From the NCBI GenBank assembly GCA_955652655.1, contig CATPCK010001003.1, positions 1 to 6,537 on the forward strand: DNA of 6,537 bases, read 5' to 3'. The DNA comes from an uncultured Ktedonobacteraceae bacterium. Lineage in GTDB: Bacteria; Chloroflexota; Ktedonobacteria; Ktedonobacterales; Ktedonobacteraceae. Below are positions 1 to 5,506 of this stretch, piece after piece. Each line of letters begins with the position of its first letter. The first letter of the stretch is position 1. A program made the translations under genes and the position numbers. The notes under the pieces were generated by a model. The model did no database searches. It saw only the letters and a program-made list of their open reading frames with translations, and was not told where the DNA came from.

Positions 1-285
1 GTCTAACGCTGTATCATAGTCTGACTTACGCTCGCTGATCAATGCGCGGTTACAGTAGGCCATGACATTCTCTGGATCGTTTGTCAGGACCCAATCGAAC
101 GTTTGTAGAGCATCTTCCAGTTCCCCCTGCGCCAGGTAGACTTCGCCGAGGAGACGTTGAGCCTCCAATGCTTCTGGAAAATGCGTGAGGATGTACTGAC
201 AGTTGGCCAATGCGTCATCGACGCGTCCGGTACTGATAGCATCTTCAGTCGCCTGCAAATAATCGCGAAGCGTTGTTTGTGTCAT
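1..285 (-). CDS. TPR-repeat protein, N-terminal part (runs off left edge)
   Basis: This minus-strand frame starts at ATG 283-285 and stays open for 95 codons to the window edge, so the C-terminus is missing. The N-terminus MTQTTLRDYL is followed by helix-turn-helix repeats with tetratricopeptide spacing. One full TPR fits residues 40-73, with Gly47, Tyr50, Ala59, Phe63 and Pro71 at consensus positions 8, 11, 20, 24 and 32. A looser repeat fits 6-39 (Ala25, Pro37) and a third begins at 74 (Ala81, Ala93). There is no signal peptide or membrane segment in the visible part. A strong ribosome site, GAGGAG at 295-300, lies 9 bases before the ATG. The gene begins 23 bases after the M16 peptidase stop on the same strand, which suggests one operon. 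TPRs bind proteins or peptides; the partner cannot be told from this fragment. Confidence 0.85.
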   Translation of the reverse strand, partial: MTQTTLRDYLQATEDAISTGRVDDALANCQYILTHFPEALEAQRLLGEVYLAQGELEDALQTFDWVLTNDPENVMAYCNRALISERKSDYDTALD

Positions 286-308
286 AATCCTGATCTCCTC
301 TTCCTGCT

Positions 309-743
309 CTACACACTCTTGAGCAGCTCACCGAAGTGCTCTGCCTGCTGTGGATCGTCTGGTCCAATGATGGCCAGGCGTCGCCACGTGGGCGCAAAGC
401 AGAACTGTGCCACGCGCTGAATATCCTGCGAGGTGACAGCATCGATATGCGCTACCATCTCATCAATGTCTATGATTTTGTTACGCAGGCACTCCTGGCT
501 GCCAAGCCATGAAGCTACCTGTTGTGTGCCTTCCAATCCGAGCAGAACGCCTCCTCGTACATACGCTTTGACGCGGTCAAGTTCATTTCCTGGAACCGGT
601 TTTTCACAAAGCTGATTGAGTTCTTTTATGATAGCTCGTATGGCTGGTTCGGTCTGTGAAGGGTCGACACCTGCACTGACCACCAGGCTGCCTGTCTCAT
701 AATAACTATTAAAATAACTCCCGATATCATAGGCTAATCCCTG
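309..743 (-). pseudogene. M16 peptidase, C-terminal remainder after in-frame amber codon
   Basis: This is the continuation, in the same frame, of the M16 peptidase gene past the TAG at 744-746. It starts QGLAYDIGSYFNSYYETGSLVVSAGVDP, the typical M16 sequence after the R/Y-pair arginine, and runs 144 codons to its own TAG at 309-311. The residues belong to the second M16 lobe, which closes over the substrate but carries no zinc ligands. The frame has no other stop and looks fully conserved. An independent start is unlikely: the best in-frame candidate is a GTG at 681-683 with no convincing ribosome site, and it would begin inside the domain. The segment is either lost from the protein, added by amber readthrough, or separated only by a sequence error. 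With the upstream part the gene would encode about 425 residues, normal for single-chain bacterial M16 proteases. Confidence 0.75.
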
Positions 744-746
744 CTA
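744..746 (-). other. In-frame amber codon inside the M16 peptidase gene
   Basis: The minus-strand codons read CGA GAA TAG CAG GGA, that is R-E-stop-Q-G, followed by LAY. In M16 proteins this position usually holds Lys (as in REKRGLAY, or RTKEQLGY in insulin-degrading enzyme). One base change from AAG, GAG or CAG would create the TAG. The true end of the same gene (309-311) is also TAG, so general amber reassignment is unlikely. Confidence 0.85.
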
Positions 747-1586
747 TTCTCGTATGGATTGAAAGAGCCTGGAACTCATGCCATCACCTAAAATAGCATT
801 GATTAACAATATTGGGAAATAATCGGGAGAAGAATAGGCGGCACCCTGCGTTGCCAGGCAGATATTGGTCTGTTCTGTCTCTTTGCGAATCATTCCTACA
901 GGGAGTATATCTCGCGGTGGGAAGCTCTCTTTCCAGCCCGGGTGTTCGCGCGATTCCCAATCACTAAATATACGCTCACTCTCTTTGATGACCTGCGCAT
1001 GGTCAATATTTCCTGCGACGCTGATCACTAGCGAACTGGGTCGGTAGTGTTCGTCCATATAGTCCAGCATCTGCTGGCGCTGGATTTGTGCTACGGTCTC
1101 TATAAAACCTGCATCGTCACGTCCCAGCGGCAGACCTGGCCACATCACTTCGTCGATTAACAGGTTGGCCCATTCCTGTGGGTCGTCGTGGGTAGCGCTC
1201 AACTCTTCAATGATGACGCCACGTTCTTTTTCGATTTCGGTGGGATTGAAAAGAGGATGCTGGATCATATCGGCCAGTACGTTCATGACGAGGGGCAATT
1301 GCTCTCCTGGGACGCGTGCTGTATAAGTGGTGATTTCCTTACCGGTGCTCCCATTAAAAACGCCGCCGACGCCCTCGATGGCCTCGGAGATGAGGCGGGC
1401 AGTAGGGTAGTGGCGCGAGCCTTTGAAGAGCATATGCTCAATGAAGTGCGATATCCCCGCAATCGGGTCCGCTTCGTAGCGTGAGCCAATGGTGAAGAAG
1501 AAACCAATGCTGGCCGATCGCATGCCAGGCATATGGGTGGTAAGTAGGCGCAGGCCGTTTTGTAAGGTTGTTCGCTCGTAATTCAT
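744..1586 (-). CDS. M16-family zinc metallopeptidase, N-terminal part ending at an internal TAG
   Basis: This encodes the catalytic lobe of an M16B (pitrilysin/MPP-like) zinc peptidase. Known members cleave peptides or short proteins inside a clam-shell of two homologous lobes. Counting from the ATG at 1584-1586, the inverted zinc motif HFIEH is at residues 47-51. The third zinc ligand, the first Glu of VIIEEL, follows 75 residues later, matching HxxEHx(74-76)E. Other family marks are NGLRLLT near the start and SSRLFQSIRE at the end. Translation stops at TAG 744-746, 281 codons in, just after the Arg of the conserved R/Y pair, so the predicted product lacks most of the second lobe and is probably inactive. 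The start is uncertain. The 1586 ATG fits the family N-terminus (MNYERTTLQNGLRLL) but has no ribosome site; an in-frame ATG at 1650-1652 adds 22 residues and also lacks one. No signal peptide is visible. The TPR gene follows. Confidence 0.85.
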   Translation of the reverse strand: MNYERTTLQNGLRLLTTHMPGMRSASIGFFFTIGSRYEADPIAGISHFIEHMLFKGSRHYPTARLISEAIEGVGGVFNGSTGKEITTYTARVPGEQLPLVMNVLADMIQHPLFNPTEIEKERGVIIEELSATHDDPQEWANLLIDEVMWPGLPLGRDDAGFIETVAQIQRQQMLDYMDEHYRPSSLVISVAGNIDHAQVIKESERIFSDWESREHPGWKESFPPRDILPVGMIRKETEQTNICLATQGAAYSSPDYFPILLINAILGDGMSSRLFQSIRE

Positions 1587-1730
1587 CCAACTACTTGATG
1601 TGGCTTTCTCTGCATAAGTTGATATATGTGAAAGAATACCACTTCTCCTCATATTCCCAGGTAAAACATATAGACATTAAGAGATGAACGGAAAGGACGG
1701 CTATTTTTTTGCATAAAGCTATGCGGTGTG

Positions 1731-1772
1731 ATAGACGGTTTGTCGTATATCCCACAGTATTATAGACGGTTT
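1731..1772 (-). repeat. Pair of 11-base direct repeats across the M16 promoter
   Basis: Two exact copies of AAACCGTCTAT (minus strand) occupy 1762-1772 and 1731-1741, 31 bases apart start to start, close to three helical turns. One copy overlaps the -10 box and the other lies just past the predicted transcription start. This layout would suit a dimeric or cooperative repressor; no regulator can be named. Confidence 0.45.
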
Positions 1773-1788
1773 TCATCATGTGCCGCAA
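1759..1788 (-). promoter_or_regulatory. Promoter of the M16-TPR operon
   Basis: On the minus strand TTGCGG (1783-1788) and a perfect TATAAT (1759-1764) are separated by 18 bases, a good primary sigma-factor promoter. Transcription would begin near 1752, giving a leader of roughly 165 bases before the likely peptidase start. The -10 box overlaps one copy of an 11-base direct repeat. Confidence 0.6.
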
Positions 1789-1904
1789 CAGAATGGTAGA
1801 AGAATAGGAGGAAAGATAGCCAATTTGGATACTACCGAGACCATTCTTCTCGTTGTACTTATTTGAACCTTGCCTGGCTAGCTGAACCCCTCAGACGTTA
1901 TACT

Positions 1905-2891
1905 TTACAGGCCGAGGTCATTGGCTATGTCACCCAGGCCGCCAAGCAACCCTTCATCGCGATGGTGGTGACCTTCGCCGTAGTATCCTTCGTCACGGCC
2001 TCCAAGGTTATTTTCGAGTCCATGCATGAGCATTTCGCCGCCAATCACTGCGGCTGCACCACCCAGGGCACCCATTGCATATTTCCCGCCATCGCCTTGC
2101 ATAAAGCCGCCTAATCCTCCCATCATACCCCCCTGTTGCTGTGCGTTAGCTGGCGTAGGAACGATCCCGGCAAGGCTGGTGTGACAACTGACACAGTTTG
2201 CTGTACCCAACGGGGCCATAGCCATACAGACGGGGCAGCGCAAGACCATGGGTTGCTGGCCCATCATAGGTTGCGGCTGATACCCCATACCTGGTTGGCC
2301 CTGCGGAGGATACTGTTGTGGATATTGAGGTTGCTGTTCGTACTGGGGCTGGCCATAGGGTTGTGGGTACTGGGACTGCTGAGCGTACGGTTGCTGGCCA
2401 TATGTTGTCTGGTATGGTTGTTGCGGCGCGGGGTATTGTCCCGGTGGTGGCGTATAGCCGGGTTGTACTGTTGCTGCCGGTATGCCGAGCTGATTGCCAC
2501 AACTGGCGCAGAAGCGCACACCGGGAGCGTTTTTCTGCCCACAGCTGGTACAGAAGGCACTCACTGGCGCTGCACTTGCTGCTTGCAGGTTCTGTCCACA
2601 GTTGTTACAGAAAGCATTGCTGGCTGGTACTTCTGCCTGGCAGGCGGAACAGTGGCGGCTTAAGGGTTGTGCAGGTGTAGCGGTAGCAGCCATAGTTTGT
2701 AGTGGTGAGCCACAATGATTGCAGAATGCCGCCCCTGGATTGACCGTTTCATTACAACGTGGACAGGTGTTATTTACTGGCGTGGCTAGGCCATTCGGCG
2801 CCGGAACTCCAGTGGGTTGTACAGGCGATCCGCACTGTTGACAAAACTTTTTGCCGGTCACATCATAACCACAAGAAGTACAGGTTGCCAT
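1905..2891 (-). CDS. Multi-zinc-ribbon protein with P/Q/Y-rich linker and Gly-rich C-terminus
   Basis: This is a 328-residue protein of unknown function. Four zinc ribbons fill the first 132 residues, each CxxC-x(9-10)-CxxC: Cys4/7/17/20, 43/46/57/60, 81/84/95/98 and 114/117/128/131. A Pro/Gln/Tyr-rich segment spans about 143-215, with repeated QPY, QYPQ and YGQP units. A fifth ribbon follows (Cys219/222/233/236). The C-terminus (about 253-328) is rich in Gly, Met and Ala, with a weakly hydrophobic stretch near 270-292, then HHH and acidic residues. There is no signal peptide or clear transmembrane helix. The ribbons resemble the zinc-ribbon and double-zinc-ribbon families that bind proteins or nucleic acid; the role here is not known. 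The start at ATG 2889-2891 is supported by GAGGAG at 2903-2908, 11 bases upstream, and by Cys4 opening the first ribbon. The stop is TAA. It lies downstream of the sigma-factor gene but is separated from it by hairpins and has its own candidate promoter. Confidence 0.9.
   Translation of the reverse strand: MATCTSCGYDVTGKKFCQQCGSPVQPTGVPAPNGLATPVNNTCPRCNETVNPGAAFCNHCGSPLQTMAATATPAQPLSRHCSACQAEVPASNAFCNNCGQNLQAASAAPVSAFCTSCGQKNAPGVRFCASCGNQLGIPAATVQPGYTPPPGQYPAPQQPYQTTYGQQPYAQQSQYPQPYGQPQYEQQPQYPQQYPPQGQPGMGYQPQPMMGQQPMVLRCPVCMAMAPLGTANCVSCHTSLAGIVPTPANAQQQGGMMGGLGGFMQGDGGKYAMGALGGAAAVIGGEMLMHGLENNLGGRDEGYYGEGHHHRDEGLLGGLGDIANDLGL
2247..2465 (-). repeat. Low-complexity segment encoding the P/Q/Y-rich linker
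   Basis: This stretch encodes residues 143-215 of the zinc-ribbon protein, an imperfect array of short units such as QPY, QYPQ and YGQP. Its composition is unlike the flanking ribbons and explains the long open frames on the opposite strand here. Copy number is likely to vary between strains through slippage, which is inference. Confidence 0.6.
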
Positions 2892-2957
2892 GCGTCTAGA
2901 CTCTCCTCATATATAAAAAAACTCTATGTACTGCTCTTAATTCCTAAGTTGCAGTTT

Positions 2958-2985
2958 AGCATAGATTTTCGAATTAGTCGAGTAA
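2958..2985 (-). promoter_or_regulatory. Candidate promoter of the zinc-ribbon gene
   Basis: On the minus strand TTACTC (2980-2985) and TATGCT (2958-2963) are 16 bases apart, about 65 bases upstream of the start codon, in AT-rich DNA. Both boxes are only partial matches to consensus, so this is a weak call. Confidence 0.3.
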
Positions 2986-2996
2986 TGACTTTTAAC

Positions 2997-3055
2997 AAAA
3001 TGATCCGGCCATACAGTAGGGGCCGGTTTACCGCGCCCACCGCCGATTGATCGGC
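2997..3055 (-). terminator. Tandem hairpins after the sigma-factor gene, likely terminator
   Basis: About 90-140 bases after the sigma stop codon the minus strand forms two hairpins. GCCGA/TCGGC has a 4-base loop (3042-3055). CCGGCC/GGCCGG has a 10-base loop (3005-3026) and is followed by ATCATTTTGTT, a modest T-rich tail. The second is a plausible intrinsic terminator that would stop the sigma transcript before the zinc-ribbon gene. The plus strand has only TTT after the stem. Confidence 0.5.
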
Positions 3056-3141
3056 CCTCTGTAGATGTTCCGCTATCCAGATGAAAAAGTTAGGCACGAA
3101 GAGCGACCCATATGCATCACTCAGAAGGTTATGAGGTGTAG

Positions 3142-4266
3142 TTAAACGCATTCTCGCAAGGCGACGTTGCCGCTGATCCCCCGCAATTTCATGAGTGCCA
3201 CAACCTCTAACTGGCGTACACGCTCGCGCGATATGCCTAATTCTTTGCCTACTTCGAGCAATGTGCGACTGCGACCATCACCGATGCCGTAGCGAAGCGT
3301 AATGACTGAACGTTCGCGTGGTGTGAGCAGGGCGAGTGCGCGATGGAGCTCTTCCCCAAGCAGGTGTTGAGAGGCTGTTTCAGCGGGTGCAGGCGTCGTG
3401 CTGTCTTCCAACGTGTCGGCCAGAGAATAGCGAGCCTCGTCATCAACCGGGGCATCTAGAGAAACTGGTTGTTCGATAACGCCGAGTAAATCTATGACTT
3501 CGTCAACATCGAGATTGCATGCATCGGCTATCTGCTCTGGCAGAGGATCAAGGCCATTCTCCTGCGAGAGTTGTGCCGCGATCCGGCGTACCTTGCGCAA
3601 CCGTGTTGCAACGTGCTCCGGCAGGTGAATGAGCCGGGATTGCTCACCCGCTGCGCGGCTGACCGCCTGGCGAATCCACCAGGTCGCATAGGTTCCAAAA
3701 TGGCAGCCACGCTGGTAATCAAACTTCTCTGCGGCGCGCATCAGGCCCAGATTGCCCTCTTGAATAAGGTCGATCAAGGGCACGCCTGTACTTGTATAGC
3801 GACGCGCAATAGCGATAACGAGCCGGAGATTGGATTCAATAAGCTTACGCCGTGCCAGGTCTTCGCCAGACGCGGCGCGCTTCGCCAGATCAATTTCCTC
3901 AGCATGGGTAAGCAGTCCCAGGCCACGTATGTCACGCAGGTAGCTCTGAAAAGCATCTTCAGCTCCTGATGCCTGACGTATAGTGGCCCCTTGAGAACGA
4001 CGGGGACGGCTCGTCCCCTCTTCGATGACATCAATTTCACTACTTTCATCAACATCATCAGAAAGTAATGTGTCGCTTACCTCGTCTGAAGGAGTATCTA
4101 GCTCCGTAAGTGGTTCCGTAATACGCGTTGGCATGTCCTTAACGAAAGGTGTGTCCAGATCCATTTCAAACTCTTGAGAAATGGAGGGGGAGAACATTGC
4201 CGCAGCCGTAGTACGAGAAGTCAGCACAGTCCTCTGGACATCGCTGACAGGATGAACAATCGCCAT
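3142..4266 (-). CDS. RNA polymerase sigma factor, RpoD/SigA family (group 2-like)
   Basis: A 374-residue sigma-70 factor that directs RNA polymerase to promoters. Region 1.2 is at about 104-137 (DAFQSYLRDIRGLGLLT). Region 2 is at about 138-215, with NLRLVIAIARRY, the core-binding LIDLIQEGNLGL and the -10 recognition helix YATWWIRQAVSR. Region 3 is at about 220-295 and region 4 at about 307-363, with the -35 helix-turn-helix SRERVRQLEVVALMKLR. The -35-contacting Arg, Glu, Arg and Gln are all present; in region 2.4 Gln200 is kept but Ser203 replaces the usual Thr. Residues 1-103 lack a recognisable region 1.1 and are Ser/Thr/Asp/Glu-rich (strongly acidic at 33-83). It differs from typical primary sigma factors at several conserved sites (FDYQRGCHF, GEQSRLIHLPEH), so a group 2 alternative sigma is more likely than the housekeeping one. 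The start at ATG 4264-4266 has AAGGGAG at 4276-4282, 9 bases upstream. The gene appears monocistronic. Confidence 0.93.
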   Translation of the reverse strand: MAIVHPVSDVQRTVLTSRTTAAAMFSPSISQEFEMDLDTPFVKDMPTRITEPLTELDTPSDEVSDTLLSDDVDESSEIDVIEEGTSRPRRSQGATIRQASGAEDAFQSYLRDIRGLGLLTHAEEIDLAKRAASGEDLARRKLIESNLRLVIAIARRYTSTGVPLIDLIQEGNLGLMRAAEKFDYQRGCHFGTYATWWIRQAVSRAAGEQSRLIHLPEHVATRLRKVRRIAAQLSQENGLDPLPEQIADACNLDVDEVIDLLGVIEQPVSLDAPVDDEARYSLADTLEDSTTPAPAETASQHLLGEELHRALALLTPRERSVITLRYGIGDGRSRTLLEVGKELGISRERVRQLEVVALMKLRGISGNVALRECV

Positions 4267-4402
4267 AATTCCACGCTCCCTTCGGGAAACTTGCCGACAA
4301 AATCAGCTGCCGGACTCCGCCTGGCCTCGTGGTCAGCACTAACTAGCCGACTGGTGCTGTTTGTGTATGTATCCATTCTTTGCTAATTTTTCTATCGTCT
4401 CC

Positions 4403-4488
4403 ATTTTAAAAGAATAGCGAAAGGTCTCACATCGGGTAATTACCCTAAATCCAGTCAGGTTCTAACCTTATCTTCATTTGATAATCAA
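4403..4488 (-). promoter_or_regulatory. Candidate control region of the sigma gene with clustered palindromes
   Basis: A possible -10 box TAAAAT (minus strand, 4403-4408) lies about 137 bases before the sigma start; no good -35 accompanies it. Just upstream are a perfect 12-base palindrome GGGTAATTACCC (4434-4445), an AGGTT-CT-AACCT inverted repeat (4457-4468) and TTGAT-A-ATCAA (4478-4488). Their centres are about 23 and 20 bases apart, near two helical turns. This suggests protein-binding sites, possibly for an activator, but AT-rich palindromes also arise by chance. The rest of the 412-base gap 4267-4678 holds no recognisable gene. Confidence 0.35.
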
Positions 4489-4650
4489 TGCTATCCTTTC
4501 TTGGATATGACATTGTTTCAGTTTAGGTTATGCCCGTAATAACAGGCTGGATACCATCACCTCAGCTTCCAGCTACATAAAAAAGTTGCCTATATTTATA
4601 TACGTTTATACGGTAACAAATGGCTACCTTTTCTATAGTGTAAAATTACG

Positions 4651-4672
4651 ACGCCCGCAGTACCATCAAGCG
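4651..4672 (-). terminator. Weak hairpin after the DUF2171-like gene
   Basis: Just past the TAA at 4679-4681 the minus strand forms CCCGC/GCGGG with an 11-base loop, then CGTCGTAATTTT. The short stem and the T-run set back from it make this a weak intrinsic terminator. On the plus strand the same stem is followed by TATTTT. Confidence 0.35.
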
Positions 4673-4678
4673 GGTATT

Positions 4679-5014
4679 TTACGTGGGGTCAGGATTCTCT
4701 TCATCGAAAGGATCAGAGACGCCGTGCCCTCTATCATAGAAGAGCTGCGTAGGATCCCCTTTGTGTTCTTCATAATTGGGCCGCTTCTCCCATTCTTTCT
4801 GTTTGGCTTCATCCGCTGACATGGAAAGCACTACCCGGTCGTCTTCGACCGCTTTGATGGCGCTGTAGGGAATGTATCGATCCTTGGGGAAAAAAAAGCC
4901 TTTGTGTACGAGAAAAGAATCTGGATAGACTTCTGCAATATGTCCCAGGCTCTGGTTGTCTGCTGAGTAGACTTGCATGTGTGAATGTAAGTCGTGTTGG
5001 GTCCAGTCTGGCAT
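4679..5014 (-). CDS. Small DUF2171 / PRC-barrel-like protein
   Basis: A 111-residue soluble protein. Residues 8-65 resemble the DUF2171/PRC-barrel fold: DLHSHMQVYSADNQSLGHIAEV, a short beta segment, then RYIPYSAIKAVEDDRVVLSMSADEA. The pattern 'adhere to a state, switch to x-G-x-I, then Y-I-P-x-x-x-I' is typical of that group. The last 45 residues are charged and probably disordered. There is no signal peptide or membrane helix. DUF2171 proteins have no firmly established activity, and PRC-barrels elsewhere mediate protein-RNA or protein-protein contacts, so no specific role is proposed. The start at ATG 5012-5014 has GGGAGAG at 5025-5031, 10 bases upstream. The gene diverges from valS across about 170 bases. 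A run of eight As after four Gs (4886-4897, plus strand) lies inside the frame, which is intact. Confidence 0.8.
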   Translation of the reverse strand: MPDWTQHDLHSHMQVYSADNQSLGHIAEVYPDSFLVHKGFFFPKDRYIPYSAIKAVEDDRVVLSMSADEAKQKEWEKRPNYEEHKGDPTQLFYDRGHGVSDPFDEENPDPT

Positions 5015-5064
5015 AGGTTTCTCACTCTCCCGGTTGAGTAGTCGCCTTTATCAAATTCACGTTC

Positions 5065-5080
5065 ACTTCTACAGAGAAGT
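5065..5080. repeat. 16-base inverted repeat upstream of the DUF2171-like gene
   Basis: ACTTCT-ACAG-AGAAGT forms a perfect 6-base stem with a 4-base loop, about 50-65 bases before the DUF2171-like start. It could be an operator or a leader hairpin; it has no T-run and is not a terminator. No clear promoter for this gene was found nearby. Confidence 0.4.
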
Positions 5081-5150
5081 TTCAGGAGATTATCGGGACA
5101 CCTCAATCAGTATCCTTATCTAAACAGTATTGGCGGGCTCCTGACTCCCA

Positions 5151-5180
5151 TTGACAGATCGCACTGTGAGCGTGTATAGT
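5151..5180 (+). promoter_or_regulatory. valS promoter
   Basis: A perfect TTGACA (5151-5156) and TATAGT (5175-5180), 18 bases apart, form a strong primary sigma-factor promoter. Transcription would begin near 5187, about 37 bases before T-box Stem I. This leaves the whole riboswitch in the leader RNA. Confidence 0.75.
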
Positions 5181-5223
5181 TCTACTATTATATACTATAG
5201 AAGAGAATACGACAGACTTGGAA

Positions 5224-5482
5224 CGAGCGGAGTAGAGGGAAGCGAACTGCCAGAGAGTGGAGGTCACCGGGTGCGAGCCTCCTTCAGTGACGACCCTTGA
5301 ACGTGGCTCGCGAGTTGAGTGCTCGAAGTTGCACATCTGTGCAGCAGTAGGACATTCCGGGTACAGCCCGTTAGCGCTGCATGGAGGAGAGTTGAACCCA
5401 CGATTGGTTGGGCGGTTCAACTTTCGAAACAAGGTGGTACCACGAGCGCTGCCCTCGTCCTTGCGAGATGGCAGTGTTTTTT
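5224..5482 (+). promoter_or_regulatory. T-box riboswitch (tRNA-Val sensing) of valS
   Basis: A complete transcriptional T-box. Stem I closes with CGAGC (5224-5228) and GCTCG (5306-5310). Its specifier loop has AGTA (5231-5234) opposite GAA (5299-5301), followed by the specifier GTG (5303-5305), a valine codon. The distal arm has AGAGAG (5252-5257) and GGTGCGAGCC (5270-5279), the conserved pair that docks the tRNA elbow. The Stem II region carries AGTAGG (5346-5351) and CCCGTTA (5367-5373). Stem III pairs 5387-5398 with 5414-5425. The antiterminator pairs CAAGG (5430-5434) with CCTTG (5459-5463) and ACGAG (5442-5446) with CTCGT (5454-5458), leaving the bulge TGGTACC (5435-5441). The bulge's UGGU pairs with ACCA of uncharged tRNA-Val. 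Uncharged tRNA stabilises this form and lets polymerase reach valS; charged tRNA allows the terminator. The mechanism is known for the class; the assignment here is from sequence. Confidence 0.95.
5447..5482 (+). terminator. T-box regulated intrinsic terminator before valS
   Basis: CGCTGCC (5447-5453) pairs with GGCAGTG (5470-5476, one G-T pair), and CTCG (5454-5457) pairs with CGAG (5464-5467) around a 6-base loop. Six Ts follow at 5477-5482. The stem shares bases 5454-5463 with the antiterminator, so the two folds exclude each other. Confidence 0.92.
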
Positions 5483-5506
5483 ATACCATAAAGGAGTACT
5501 ACGATT

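Noticed and set aside
744..746. Pyrrolysine or general amber reassignment
   Set aside because: The same gene ends in TAG at 309-311 and M16 peptidases have no pyrrolysine requirement. No supporting downstream element was seen.
1836..1852. CGAGA/TCTCG hairpin after the zinc-ribbon gene as a terminator
   Set aside because: The 5-base stem has no T-run on the minus strand, so no terminator could be assigned between the zinc-ribbon gene and the M16 promoter.
1807..1865. Plus-strand micro-ORF: AGGAGG-like site then TTG with 13 hydrophobic codons
   Set aside because: The spacing is long (13 bases), the start is TTG, the peptide is very short and there is no promoter.
2136..2680. Long open frames on the plus strand opposite the zinc-ribbon gene
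   Set aside because: They mirror the repetitive P/Q/Y-coding DNA. The minus-strand frame has five perfect zinc ribbons and a ribosome site.
4586..4678. Possible plus-strand small RNA: TTGCCT, AT-rich -10-like boxes and a CCCGC/GCGGG hairpin followed by TATTTT
   Set aside because: No -35/-10 pair has acceptable spacing and the hairpin has only a 5-base stem with an 11-base loop. It is more simply the end of the DUF2171-like gene.
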